DNA of 41,300 nt from DAOTVC01 sp034437215 (GCA_034437215.1 DAOTVC010000085.1:1-41300), one strand, 5' to 3'; counted from the first letter of the stretch, positions 8,398 through 16,924 are shown. The notes: a model not told the origin generated them from the sequence alone. Program-made: numbers and translations.

Positions 8398-9738
8398 ATG
8401 CCCCCGTTGATCAGAGTTGAAGAGATTGCCGACCACGTCGATCAGGAGGTTCGCATTCAGGGGTGGGTCTACAATCGTACCCACAAGGGCAAGCTGGTCT
8501 TCCTCCTCGTGCGGAACGGCTACGGCTTCGTGCAGTGCGTGGCCTTCGAGAAGGATCTGGAGCCCGAGCTCTTCGAGCGCATCGTCCACCTTGCCCAGGA
8601 ATCCTCGATTATCGTCACGGGCACCGTGCGCGCCGACGAGCGCGCGCCCGGCCTGCCCGGCGGCTACGAGATCGGGATCAGCGACCTGGAGGTGCTGCAG
8701 GAGCTGGAGGAGGAGTATCCCATCTCCCTCAAGGAGCACGGTGTCGACTTCCTGCTCGACCGGCGCCACCTCTGGATCCGCACCCCCACCCAGTGGGCCA
8801 TCCTGCGCGTGCGGGCGACGGTCATCAGCGCCATCCGCCAGTGGCTGGACGACCACGGCTTCATCAACATGGACACGCCCATCCTCACCCCGGCCGCGGG
8901 GGAGGGGACGACGACGCTCTTCGAGGTCGACTACTTCGGCGAGCCCACCTACCTGGCGCAGACGGGGCAGCTCTACAACGAGGCGAACATCTTCGCCTTC
9001 GAGCGAGTCTACTGCTTCGGGCCCACCTTCCGCGCCGAGAAGTCGAAGACCCGGCGCCACCTCACCGAGTTCTGGATGGTGGAACCGGAGGCGGCCTTCT
9101 GCGACCTCGACCAGCTGATGGAGATCGAGGAGCAGTTCGTCTCCTACCTCGTGCAGCGCACGTTGAAGGAGCGGGCGGCGGAGCTCGCCTTCCTGGAGCG
9201 CGACACCAGCGCGCTGGAGAAGATCGCGCCCCCCTTCCCGCGCATCTCCTACGACGAGGCGTTGGAGATGCTCGCCGAGATCCGGGAGGAGAGCGACGAC
9301 CCCGAGATCAAGGAGCTGCTGCAGATCGAGTGGGGGGACGACTTCGGCTCGCCCCACGAGACGGAGCTCACCCGGCGCTTCGAGAAGCCCGTCTTCGTCT
9401 ACGGTTACCCCACCGGCGCCAAGGCCTTCTACATGGAGCCCTGGCCCGGTCGCCCCGACGTCTCCAAGAGCGTCGATCTGCTGGCCCCCGAGGGTTACGG
9501 GGAGATCATCGGGGGCAGCGAGCGCATCTCCGACCCCGACCTGCTGCTGGAGCGCATCCGCGAGCACAAGCTGCCCAAGGAGGCCTTCGAGTGGTACCTG
9601 GATCTCCGGCGCTACGGCAGCGTCCCCCACAGCGGCTTCGGGCTGGGGGTGGAGCGCACCGTCGCCTGGATCTGCGGCGTCGAGCACATCCGCGAGACCA
9701 TCGCCTACCCGCGCACCATCAAGCGCGTCTATCCCTGA
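8398..9738 (+). CDS. asnS: Asparaginyl-tRNA synthetase
   Basis: Class IIb aminoacyl-tRNA synthetase (446 aa) that charges tRNA-Asn with asparagine. The N-terminal OB fold starts QEVRIQGWVYNRTHKGKLVF. Motif 2 is FRAEKSKTRRHLTEFWMVEPE-like, and the TRRHLTEFWM wording separates AsnRS from AspRS. Motif 3 is GFGLGVERTVAWICG near the C-terminus. Length is typical. The start has AAGGAGG seven bases upstream. It stands alone between the DedA gene and a perfect-stem terminator. Confidence 0.96.
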   Translation: MPPLIRVEEIADHVDQEVRIQGWVYNRTHKGKLVFLLVRNGYGFVQCVAFEKDLEPELFERIVHLAQESSIIVTGTVRADERAPGLPGGYEIGISDLEVLQELEEEYPISLKEHGVDFLLDRRHLWIRTPTQWAILRVRATVISAIRQWLDDHGFINMDTPILTPAAGEGTTTLFEVDYFGEPTYLAQTGQLYNEANIFAFERVYCFGPTFRAEKSKTRRHLTEFWMVEPEAAFCDLDQLMEIEEQFVSYLVQRTLKERAAELAFLERDTSALEKIAPPFPRISYDEALEMLAEIREESDDPEIKELLQIEWGDDFGSPHETELTRRFEKPVFVYGYPTGAKAFYMEPWPGRPDVSKSVDLLAPEGYGEIIGGSERISDPDLLLERIREHKLPKEAFEWYLDLRRYGSVPHSGFGLGVERTVAWICGVEHIRETIAYPRTIKRVYP

Positions 9739-9750
9739 GATCGGGTAAAA

Positions 9751-9783
9751 CAAAGAGCGGACGGGAGCCCCGTCCGCTCTTTG
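9751..9783 (+). terminator. Terminator of asnS
   Basis: Perfect 15-pair stem (CAAAGAGCGGACGGG and its complement) with loop AGC. The right arm ends CTCTTTG and is followed by tggtctt. The A/T-rich stem base could serve both directions. Confidence 0.85.
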
Positions 9784-9790
9784 TGGTCTT

Positions 9791-9834
9791 CAGACGCTCG
9801 TAGTAAGCGACGTAACGAAGTGGAGTCGCGTCTG
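9791..9834. repeat. REP-like half element
   Basis: Contains CGTAGTAAGCGAC and GGAGTCGCGT, matching the first half of the REP-like units at 2774 and 2860, enclosed by an exact CAGACGC/GCGTCTG pair. The second inner hairpin is missing. Confidence 0.65.
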
Positions 9835-9881
9835 GAAAAGCGCCGACTTCATTCTCCCGAAAATGAACCTTCCCTCTTATG

Positions 9882-11471
9882 CTAATGGGCGTTGCGGAGG
9901 ACGAGGGGCAGGTAGATGAGGGAGCGGGGGACGACCAGGGCGTAGCCGTCCTGCGAGAGCACCGGCAGGGCGTCGAGGGTGTAGGTGATGGTGTTCTGCT
10001 GCAGATCGTGGGCCAAGAGGTGCATGTCGGGGCTGTCGTCGATCCAGTCGGAGGTGGGAGAGCCGGTGATCAAGGTCAGATCCTCCTCCTGCAGATTGCC
10101 CGAGAGGTTAGGATAGCTGACGCCCACCTTAAGGGGCGGCTGGAAGCCGAGGCCGGGCCGGTGACTGCCGTGGTGGTAGGCCTTGAGGAAGAAGCCCTGA
10201 CCGGCGAAGGCGTAGTTCGGTTCCGTGTCCGCCTCCCAGGGCCAGCAGAGGAGCGTTACCGTCTCGGTGACCGCGTTGGGGGGGAGGAGGATGGTGATGG
10301 GCTTATCGTCTTCCCCCAGGCAGTCGAAGGGGGTCACCTCTGGATTGCCGGGCTCGACGATGATGCTCGAGGCCTCCGTCCGCCCCAGGATGATGACGCG
10401 CCCGACGTTCCCGGTCTTGTAGAGGGAGGCGTAGCCCAGGTCGCTCCGCGGGTCTACGGCGATGTCCCGGGGTGAGTGGCCCACGGGGAGGAAGGTCTCG
10501 ACGACCAGGGTCGTGCTCAGCACGGAGACGGTGCCCACCACATCCTGCCCGCCCACGACGTAGATGTAGCCGGAGTTGGAGTTGACGTCCACGGCCCGCG
10601 GGTTGTCCCCGACGTCGAGGGTCTTCTTCTCCCAGGTCGTCGGGGTGATCACGGTCATGGAGCCGGGATCCGTCGGGGTTATAGGGGAGCCGTGGTTGAC
10701 GACGTAGGCCAGCCCCGTCGTCGTGTTGATGGCGATGTCGCCCGGCGACACGCCCACGTCGATGGTCGTGTCGACCGCCGTGCCCTGCAGGACGGTGACG
10801 GTATTGTTCCCGGCGTTGGCGACGTAGATGTAGCCGTTCTGGGGGTTCACGGCGATGTGGCTGGGGAAGTCCCCCACAAGGAGGGTCGTTACCACCGTCG
10901 TTCCCTGGATGACGGAGACCTGGTCGTAGTCCTTGTGGGCGACGTAGACGTAGCCCGTCGTGGGATTGGCAGCGATGGCCGTCGGGGTCATGCCCAGGGT
11001 GATGGTGATTGCGGGGGAGGTGCCGTTGAGCACGAGCACCTTCGTGATGTCCGTCGTGACGTAGACGTCGTGGGTCGTCGTGAGGACCGCCACCTGTCTC
11101 GTGGGGACCCCGACGTCCACCTCTCCCACGAGGGCCGTGCCCTCCAGAACGCGGACGGGATTCCCCGCGTCGCTCGTCAGGTAGGCGTACCGACCCGGAT
11201 CGACGCCGATGTCCGAGGCGTTGAGGTTCAGCGTGCCGGTGATCGACAGGCCGTCGAAGATCCAGACCTTGCCCAGCTCATCGAGGACGTAAGCGAGGCC
11301 GCGCACGGGGTCCACGGCCACCTTATCGGGGTGGCTGTTCGTGCCGGTGTCCTGGACGGCGACGACGTAGGGGGGCGTCTTGGTCACGGCCAGCACCGTG
11401 ACGACGAGCGCCACGCTGAGCACGAGCGTGAGCAGGAAGGCCCCCAGCACTTTCTTCAGGGTGTGACTCAT
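9882..11471 (-). CDS. Secreted YVTN-type beta-propeller protein
   Basis: Exported protein (529 aa) with an N-terminal signal/anchor helix (about residues 8-30) and then repeated beta-propeller blades of the YVTN/NHL-like kind: GYVYVAHKDYDQVSVI, GYIYVANAGNNTVTVL, GLAYVVNHG and GYIYVVGGQDVVGTVSV at about 40-residue spacing, each with a VGxxPxxIAVNP phrase. A C-terminal non-propeller domain (about 380-529) ends IYLPLVLRNAH. Such Leu-Pro-Leu-Val-Leu tails recur at the ends of exported Chloroflexota proteins as I recall them. The start is set by GGAGGTG upstream on the minus strand. It is divergent from the LysM pair across a 244-base gap. Role unknown: the propeller may bind protein or serve as a surface scaffold. 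Confidence 0.87.
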   Translation of the reverse strand: MSHTLKKVLGAFLLTLVLSVALVVTVLAVTKTPPYVVAVQDTGTNSHPDKVAVDPVRGLAYVLDELGKVWIFDGLSITGTLNLNASDIGVDPGRYAYLTSDAGNPVRVLEGTALVGEVDVGVPTRQVAVLTTTHDVYVTTDITKVLVLNGTSPAITITLGMTPTAIAANPTTGYVYVAHKDYDQVSVIQGTTVVTTLLVGDFPSHIAVNPQNGYIYVANAGNNTVTVLQGTAVDTTIDVGVSPGDIAINTTTGLAYVVNHGSPITPTDPGSMTVITPTTWEKKTLDVGDNPRAVDVNSNSGYIYVVGGQDVVGTVSVLSTTLVVETFLPVGHSPRDIAVDPRSDLGYASLYKTGNVGRVIILGRTEASSIIVEPGNPEVTPFDCLGEDDKPITILLPPNAVTETVTLLCWPWEADTEPNYAFAGQGFFLKAYHHGSHRPGLGFQPPLKVGVSYPNLSGNLQEEDLTLITGSPTSDWIDDSPDMHLLAHDLQQNTITYTLDALPVLSQDGYALVVPRSLIYLPLVLRNAH

Positions 11472-11510
11472 CTTGCACCTCCGTTCGGTTTGTGCGACAC
11501 CAACCCGGTG

Positions 11511-11516
11511 ATTATA
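11511..11516 (-). promoter_or_regulatory. -10 box of the beta-propeller gene
   Basis: TATAAT on the minus strand, 39 bases upstream of the start codon. The -35 region is weak. Confidence 0.5.
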
Positions 11517-11626
11517 GCATGGAAGGGAACTAAACTCACACGAAAGACGTCTCTAGAGGCCCGTGCTTCTCCGGACGGCGTGGGGTCTCTTTTTCGGCCG
11601 TAGAGCGGAGGTGCGTGTGCAATAGG

Positions 11627-11654
11627 TTGACGGACGGTTGGCTTGTGTTACAAT
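11627..11654 (+). promoter_or_regulatory. Promoter of the LysM protein pair
   Basis: TTGACG (11627-11632) and TACAAT (11649-11654) with a 16-base spacer, giving a leader of roughly 55 bases before the first LysM gene. Confidence 0.7.
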
Positions 11655-11715
11655 GCCCACGTTTTGTGGGCCGGCTTTGAATTCTTAGGACAACAAACGA
11701 AAGGGAAGTGGAGGA

Positions 11716-13227
11716 ATGCGGAATACAAAAACGCTTCTGATTGGGTTGCTGGTACTCCCTCTGCTCGTGGGGCTCCTTGTCAATCCATCTGTCACCCCCA
11801 CTCGCGCTCAAGGACAGAATTTGCTTACAAACCCCAACTTCGAACCCCCCTATAGCAGTGGCGTGGCCCAGGGGTGGTCTCCCTGGTATGAGGATAGTGG
11901 GGATCTCTGCAGCACGAAGCCCGATAACTGGGACTTCGTCTGTCGTCCTGAGTGGACAGAGGAACTCGACTACAATAACTATGGGCTGACGCGGGGGGGC
12001 TCCTCGCAGCACGTGGGAGCCCAGTATATCACGTGGCATGGTGGTGTCTACCAGACGGTCCAGGTGGAGCCGGGAACTCGCGTCCGCTTCAGCGTACAGG
12101 GTTACTCGCGGGCGACGAACGATCAGGTACCCGCGCCTTCCTACGGCGGCAACTGGGTCCCCCGCATGCAGGTGGGGATCGACCCCGAGGGCCGGGGCAA
12201 TTGGGCTCAGGGCGTGACCTGGTCGGCGGAGAACAACGGTCTGGACAGCTGGCAGAGCCTCTCCATCGAGGCGACGGCGGGTGAGAGTGGCCAGGTGTCG
12301 GTCTTCGTCTCCAGCCACTTCCGGCGGGCCGTCCCCGTGGCTCACCAGGACACCTGGTGGGACAGCGCCGTGCTCGAGGTCGTGCAGCCCGCTGCGACGC
12401 CCACCTCCACGCCGCAACCGACGTCCGCGATACCTCCGACGCCCGTCAACACGCCGACCCCCCGCCCGGATGGCGCCATCGTCCACATCGTCCAGTCGGG
12501 GGACACGCTCTACGGCATCGCGCTGCAGTACGACGTCCCCGTGGATGAGCTGCGCCGGCTCAACGCCGGTACGTTGGGGGGCAACGATCTGCTCGTCGTC
12601 GGGCAGGAGATCATCATCTCCGTGCCCGAGCAGACGGCGACGCCCGAACCCACCGTGGCACCCACGGCGGAGGCGACGGAGGCGCCCGCGGAGCAGCCCG
12701 CGGAGCAGCCCGAAGAGGCGGCCACTCCCGCCCCCAGCGGCGACACGGCCTCCCTCTGTGTCGTGGCCTATCACGACCGTAACCAGGATCGCATGCAGCA
12801 GCCCGAGTCGGAGGAGCTTCTGCCGAACGCCACCTTTACCCTCGTCGGGACGAACGGCACGGCGGGTACCTACACCACCGACGGGATCGAAGAACCTCAC
12901 TGCTTTGAGAACTTACAGCCCGACAGCTACGTCCTGCGCCAGACACCGCCTGCCGGATACGAGGTCGTCGGACCGGGTGAGATGGGCTTCCAGCTGAATG
13001 CCGGTCAGGTCTTCTCCTACCAGCAGGGGTACGTGCGACAACAGGAGGGTGGTGCGGACGCAGCTGCCACGCCCGGTCCGGAGGCGACGCCCCAGGAGGA
13101 GACGTCCGAGGAGGGCTCGCTCAACATCACCCTGAACAAGGTGATTCGTTGGGCAGGGATCGCCGTCGTCGTCTTGCTCATCGTCGTTGCCGGCCTCTTC
13201 TTCGTCTCCCGGCGTCAGATGAGCTAG
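11716..13227 (+). CDS. Surface LysM protein with CBM-like and SpaA-like domains, paralog 1
   Basis: Predicted cell-surface protein (503 aa). It has a signal peptide (about 1-31, ending TRA-QGQ) and a jelly-roll-like domain opening NLLTNPNFE, as in carbohydrate-binding CBM4/9-type modules. A Pro/Thr linker leads to one LysM motif (about 255-302, IVQSGDTLYGIALQYDV), which binds N-acetylglucosamine-type glycans. A Pro/Glu linker leads to a Cna-B/SdrD-like fold (about 345-425) with HCFENLQPDSYVLRQTPPAGY. A C-terminal membrane helix (about 475-497) ends in RRQMS. GTGGAGGA precedes the ATG. The next gene, 31 bases on, has the same architecture, so this is a tandem duplication within one operon. Role inferred: envelope or glycan binding. 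Confidence 0.85.
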   Translation: MRNTKTLLIGLLVLPLLVGLLVNPSVTPTRAQGQNLLTNPNFEPPYSSGVAQGWSPWYEDSGDLCSTKPDNWDFVCRPEWTEELDYNNYGLTRGGSSQHVGAQYITWHGGVYQTVQVEPGTRVRFSVQGYSRATNDQVPAPSYGGNWVPRMQVGIDPEGRGNWAQGVTWSAENNGLDSWQSLSIEATAGESGQVSVFVSSHFRRAVPVAHQDTWWDSAVLEVVQPAATPTSTPQPTSAIPPTPVNTPTPRPDGAIVHIVQSGDTLYGIALQYDVPVDELRRLNAGTLGGNDLLVVGQEIIISVPEQTATPEPTVAPTAEATEAPAEQPAEQPEEAATPAPSGDTASLCVVAYHDRNQDRMQQPESEELLPNATFTLVGTNGTAGTYTTDGIEEPHCFENLQPDSYVLRQTPPAGYEVVGPGEMGFQLNAGQVFSYQQGYVRQQEGGADAAATPGPEATPQEETSEEGSLNITLNKVIRWAGIAVVVLLIVVAGLFFVSRRQMS

Positions 13228-13258
13228 GCGAGACAGAGTTTTGGCTAAAGGAGATTTC

Positions 13259-14887
13259 ATGCTAGACGGTTCACAACGACGTCACTTCATCCTGTTGGGG
13301 TTCGCGCTGCTGGCCCTGCTCATGACCGGCGCCCTGCTCTTCTCTACGGATAAGGCCGCTGCGCAGGAGGGGCCCAATCTGCTGCGTAACGGCGACTTCG
13401 AGGAGGCCGGCGGCTCGGCCTGGCCCTTCCAGGACAACATTCAGGAGGTGCAGATCGCACCCGGTTGGCGGGCCTTCTGGCGCGACCAGCGCCCCCCGTA
13501 CGCCACGGTGCCCTCTACCTGCGACGCCGGCGAGACCGGCTGTCTTTGGGCCCGTCCTGAGTTCCGCGGTATGAGCACGGCGGAGTTCCCCTACCGGGTC
13601 CACAGCGGGAACTACTCTCAGAAGTACTTCTCCTTCAACAAGCAGCACGAGGCCGGTCTCTACCAGCAGGTGAGCGGCATCGAGCCCGGCACCCGCCTGC
13701 GGTTTACGATGCACGTGCAGACCTGGTCCTGTCAGGCCGAGGGCGAGTGGAATAACTGTCCGACGACCCCGCTCTCCAACAATCCGGCGCCTTTCCACTC
13801 CAAGGTGGGGATCGATCCCACGGGGGGCACGAATCCGTGGGCGCCCACCGTCGTCTGGTCGGGAGAGTTCGAGAGCTACGACGTCTGGACTCCCTTCTGG
13901 GTGGAGGCGACCGCCGAAGCCGAGACGGTGACCGTCTTCTTCTACTCCCTCGCCGACTGGCCTGATACCTGGCCGCGGCTGAACAACGATGTCTACCTCG
14001 ACACCGCCAGCCTTGTTGCCGTCGGTGAGGTCGAGCCTACGGCGCCGCCCCCCCCGCCGACCTCCGAGGTGCCGCCCACGCCGGCTGCCACGCCCACACC
14101 GCGCCCCGATGGCGCCGTGGTGCACATTGTGCAGTCGGGCGATACGCTCCTGGGCATCGCCTTCCAGTACGGAGTGGATCTGGACGAGCTGCGCCGGCTC
14201 AACGCCGGTACCCTGGGATCGAATGACATGCTCTCCATCGGCCAGGAGATCATCATCTCCGGGACGCCCATCGCGCTACCCACCCCTACCCCTGAGGCAG
14301 CGGCGGAGGCGACCCCCGAGGGCCAGCCAACGCCGGAGACGCAACCGACGGAGATCTCGACCGCGGGCGGGGAGGCGGAGCCGGAGACGGGGGGTGAGAC
14401 CGCCCTCTGCGTCCTGGCCTACAACGACCGCAACGGGGATACCGTCTACCAGAGCGATGGGGAGGAGCTCATTCCCAACGCTGTCTTCACTGTTGTGGGA
14501 ACCGATGGGCCTGCGGGCTCCTACACCACCAATGGGATCAACGAGCCCCACTGCTTCAAGGGGCTGCAGCCCGGCAACTACGTCATCCGGCGCACGGCGC
14601 CCGATGGCTATGCGCTCTCGGGTCCTGCAGAGTGGGGTGTGGCCCTGGGTGCGGGGCAGAGTTTGCCCATGTCGTTCGGTTTCGTCCGTGGGGAGGGCGC
14701 CGCAGAAGCGGAGACGGAAGCGGAGGGCGAAGAGGCCCCCATCTTCGAGCCTGAGGAGTCCCCTGAGGAAGAGGAGTCCGAGGGCGGGCTGCTGAGGAAA
14801 GTCATCCTCGGAAGCGGCATCGCTGCCGTCGTCATTGCCATCGCCGTAGGCGTACTCTTCTTCCTGTCGCGCCGTAACGCCCTCTAG
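13259..14887 (+). CDS. Surface LysM protein with CBM-like and SpaA-like domains, paralog 2
   Basis: Paralog of the preceding gene (542 aa) with the same order: signal peptide (ending about AAAQ), jelly-roll domain opening NLLRNGDFEE, Pro/Thr linker, LysM (about 287-334, IVQSGDTLLGIAFQYGV), Glu/Thr-rich linker, Cna-B-like domain with HCFKGLQPGNYVIRRTAPDGY, acidic stretch, membrane helix and a short basic tail. The LysM and Cna-B parts are closely similar to paralog 1; the N-terminal domains have diverged more. I moved the start to ATG 13259 because AAAGGAG lies just upstream; a TTG six codons earlier lacks a site. A strong terminator closes the operon. Confidence 0.85.
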   Translation: MLDGSQRRHFILLGFALLALLMTGALLFSTDKAAAQEGPNLLRNGDFEEAGGSAWPFQDNIQEVQIAPGWRAFWRDQRPPYATVPSTCDAGETGCLWARPEFRGMSTAEFPYRVHSGNYSQKYFSFNKQHEAGLYQQVSGIEPGTRLRFTMHVQTWSCQAEGEWNNCPTTPLSNNPAPFHSKVGIDPTGGTNPWAPTVVWSGEFESYDVWTPFWVEATAEAETVTVFFYSLADWPDTWPRLNNDVYLDTASLVAVGEVEPTAPPPPPTSEVPPTPAATPTPRPDGAVVHIVQSGDTLLGIAFQYGVDLDELRRLNAGTLGSNDMLSIGQEIIISGTPIALPTPTPEAAAEATPEGQPTPETQPTEISTAGGEAEPETGGETALCVLAYNDRNGDTVYQSDGEELIPNAVFTVVGTDGPAGSYTTNGINEPHCFKGLQPGNYVIRRTAPDGYALSGPAEWGVALGAGQSLPMSFGFVRGEGAAEAETEAEGEEAPIFEPEESPEEEESEGGLLRKVILGSGIAAVVIAIAVGVLFFLSRRNAL

Positions 14888-14908
14888 CTTCTTCGATCAC
14901 CTAGACGA

Positions 14909-14938
14909 GAGCCCGAGGCCTAGCCTCGGGCTCTTTTT
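14909..14938 (+). terminator. Terminator of the LysM operon
   Basis: Perfect 11-pair stem GAGCCCGAGGC/GCCTCGGGCTC with loop CTA, followed by five T. Confidence 0.93.
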
Positions 14939-14983
14939 GGTGATCAGCCTTCAAGCGGATGCTCATCTCCGGTGAGGCAGGGG

Positions 14984-15193
14984 CTACCAGCTCTCGATGT
15001 CCTCCTCGTCCCACACCTCGTCCTCGATGAGCAGCTCCTCCTCGTCGTCGAAGTCGTAGACGCCTTCCAGGTCCACGGGCTCGACGCTGACGACCTCAAG
15101 TTCGGCGCCACAGACCTGGCAGAAGATGTGATCCCACAGCTCCAGATCGTTCGCGCCAAGGATTCGGGCACTGCACTCAGGGCATCGGGTCAT
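14984..15193 (-). CDS. Small LysW-like zinc-ribbon protein
   Basis: Small acidic protein (69 aa). An N-terminal four-cysteine zinc ribbon (Cys4, Cys7, Cys25, Cys28: CPEC ... CQVC) is followed by GAELEVVSVEP, the phrase characteristic of LysW/ArgW amino-group carrier proteins, and then a long Asp/Glu-rich tail. True LysW ends in the motif EDWGE, whose terminal Glu carries the substrate. This protein ends DIESW, and no lysine or arginine biosynthesis gene is nearby, so carrier function is doubtful. The start at 15193 rather than 15250 is supported by GGGGGAGG just upstream and by a promoter at 15227-15255 that would lie inside a longer gene. Confidence 0.75.
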   Translation of the reverse strand: MTRCPECSARILGANDLELWDHIFCQVCGAELEVVSVEPVDLEGVYDFDDEEELLIEDEVWDEEDIESW

Positions 15194-15226
15194 CACGGCA
15201 CCTCCCCCACTCACAGCTCTGCTTTC

Positions 15227-15255
15227 ACTATAAGCAAAAATGGGGGGCAAGTCAA
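15227..15255 (-). promoter_or_regulatory. Promoter of the zinc-ribbon gene
   Basis: On the minus strand TTGACT (15255-15250), 17-base spacer, TATAGT (15232-15227). The -35 hexamer lies within the 10-base target duplication of the 97-bp element immediately upstream. Confidence 0.75.
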
Positions 15256-15257
15256 TA

Positions 15258-15354
15258 GGTGTGTTTCACTTGAGTTAAACCGAGGCGTGAAGCGTGAAAC
15301 GTGAGGCCCTCACGTTTCAGCCCCGGATAGCTCACAACTAGATTGAAACACACC
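15258..15354 (-). mobile_element. 97-bp MITE-like element, copy B
   Basis: Non-coding 97-base element with perfect 10-base terminal inverted repeats GGTGTGTTTC / GAAACACACC and a perfect 10-base target duplication CAAGTCAATA at 15248-15257 and 15355-15364. A nearly perfect internal palindrome (GAAACGTGAGG, one centre base, CCTCACGTTTC in element orientation) occupies its middle. It is the reverse complement of copy A at 83-84% identity. No transposase is encoded, so it would need one in trans. The following 290 bases up to the AcnX promoter (15365-15650) hold nothing that I recognise. Confidence 0.92.
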
Positions 15355-15653
15355 CAAGTCAATAAGAAGGGCTCGATGAGGTGTTCGTCAACGTTCCGCA
15401 TTCTTGCGTAGCCTTGACCCCTGCCCCTTCCCGCACAAAATGGGTCATGAAACGCGACTTCAACCATGCGAGTGTAACTGTATACTTGGGGATGGGGCTC
15501 TCCCGGATTTCGCAGGGTACAACAGGGCCATGTGCCACGCGTTGCCTGCCACCACGCAGGAAAGGTCTGGTACGCCTCCCCGCAGCAGCCATTTGGGCTA
15601 GTTTTAGAGCTTCTCACCCCACCACCCGGCGAAACTTAAAAGACCCAGGATGG

Positions 15654-15659
15654 TATAAT
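15654..15659 (+). promoter_or_regulatory. -10 box of the AcnX operon
   Basis: TATAAT 27 bases before the AcnX start. The -35 region is weak. Confidence 0.45.
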
Positions 15660-15685
15660 GGCGGGGGAGGGAATGAGGAGGCAAG

Positions 15686-16924
15686 ATGGATCTGACTGCA
15701 GAGGAGCGCTCCTGGCTCGCGGGCGAGGCGGGGCCGGCGACGGCGCGCGCCATGGAGATCGTCGTGGCGCTCGCCCGGATCTACGGGGCGGAGCGTCTGC
15801 TGCCCGTGGGGAGCGTGCAGATCTCCGGTGTCTCCTACCGCAATCTCGGCGCCGCGGGGCTGGACTTCCTCCAGCGTTGGGCCGGCGAGGGCGCCCGCGT
15901 CCGCGTCCCCACGACCCTCAACCCCGCTGCCATGGACCTCGAGGCCTGGTCGGAACAGGGCTTCGACCCCGCCTTCGCCGCCAAGCAGCAGGCAGTGATC
16001 GCGGCCTTTGCCCGTATGGGCGTCGGGCAGGGGCAGCCCACGCCCACCTGCACCCCCTACCTCATCGGCAATCTGCCGGAGGTGGGGGAGCACGTGGCGT
16101 GGGCCGAGTCCTCCGCCGTCTCCTACGCCAACAGCGTCCTCGGCGCCCGCACCAACCGTGAGGGCGGGCCAGGGGCCATCGCGGCCGCCCTCACGGGGAG
16201 GACGGGCGCCTACGGCTTCCACCTCGACGAGCGACGGCGCGCCGACCTGCGGGTGGAGGTGCGGGTCGTGCCGCGCGCCATTTCCGACTACAGCGCCCTG
16301 GGCGCCGTGGTGGGGGAGGCGGTCGGAAGGCGGGTGCCCTACTTCGTCGGGCTGCCCCTCGAGCGGGGGGAGCCCCTCTGGCGGGAGAAGCTGAAGGCGC
16401 TGGGCGCCGCCCTGGCGGCGACGGGCGCCGTCGCCCTCTACCACGTGGAGGGGGTGACGCCCGAGGCGCGGGCCGGGACCGTGCCGGCGCCGGAGCACGA
16501 GCGGCTCGTGGTCTCCGAGCTCGCGCCGGGCTATGCCGGGCTCGAGGGTGGGGGAGAGGAGCTCGATCTCGTCTGGATCGGCTGCCCCCACGCCTCCCTG
16601 GAGGAGATCGCACAGGTAGCCGATCTTCTCGAGGGCGGGCGCTGCCGGGTGCCCCTGTGGATGACCTGTGCCCGTCCCGTGCGGGAGGCGGCCGTGGCGC
16701 AGGGCCTCGCCGCCCGCATCGAGGCTGCGGGCGGCCGCCTCTACACCGACGCCTGCCTGGCTATCGCGCCCGTGCGGGACCTGGGCTTCGGGAGCGTCGC
16801 CACGAGCTCGGCCAAGGGAGCCTTCTACCTGCGAAACCTGGCGGGGGTGGCGACCCACTTCGGCACGCTCGAGCGCTGTGTAGAGGCGGCCCTCGGCGGT
16901 CGCTGGACCGAGGAGGGCACATGA
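15686..16924 (+). CDS. Aconitase X catalytic (large) subunit
   Basis: Large subunit (412 aa) of an AcnX-type iron-sulfur dehydratase (DUF521). Known family activities are phosphomevalonate dehydration (archaeal isoprenoid route) and cis-3-hydroxy-L-proline dehydration. Three Cys fit the [4Fe-4S] ligand positions: Cys122 in PTPTCTPYLIG, Cys328 in MTCARPV and Cys357 in TDACLAIAPV. Also seen are SVQISGVSY and the AVSYANSVLGARTNREGGPGA-like active-site block. The ATG has GAGG just upstream. It overlaps the small-subunit gene by four bases (ATGA), so the two are translationally coupled. The UbiD homologue at 24.2 kb makes the phosphomevalonate reading attractive but not proven. Confidence 0.88.
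   Translation: MDLTAEERSWLAGEAGPATARAMEIVVALARIYGAERLLPVGSVQISGVSYRNLGAAGLDFLQRWAGEGARVRVPTTLNPAAMDLEAWSEQGFDPAFAAKQQAVIAAFARMGVGQGQPTPTCTPYLIGNLPEVGEHVAWAESSAVSYANSVLGARTNREGGPGAIAAALTGRTGAYGFHLDERRRADLRVEVRVVPRAISDYSALGAVVGEAVGRRVPYFVGLPLERGEPLWREKLKALGAALAATGAVALYHVEGVTPEARAGTVPAPEHERLVVSELAPGYAGLEGGGEELDLVWIGCPHASLEEIAQVADLLEGGRCRVPLWMTCARPVREAAVAQGLAARIEAAGGRLYTDACLAIAPVRDLGFGSVATSSAKGAFYLRNLAGVATHFGTLERCVEAALGGRWTEEGT

Noticed and set aside
8398..9738. Aspartyl-tRNA synthetase
   Set aside because: The motif 2 text KTRRHLTEFWMVEPE and the overall length are those of AsnRS.
15252..15617. 121-aa minus-strand frame between the zinc ribbon and AcnX genes
   Set aside because: It runs through the 97-bp element, lacks a ribosome site and has no recognisable domain.
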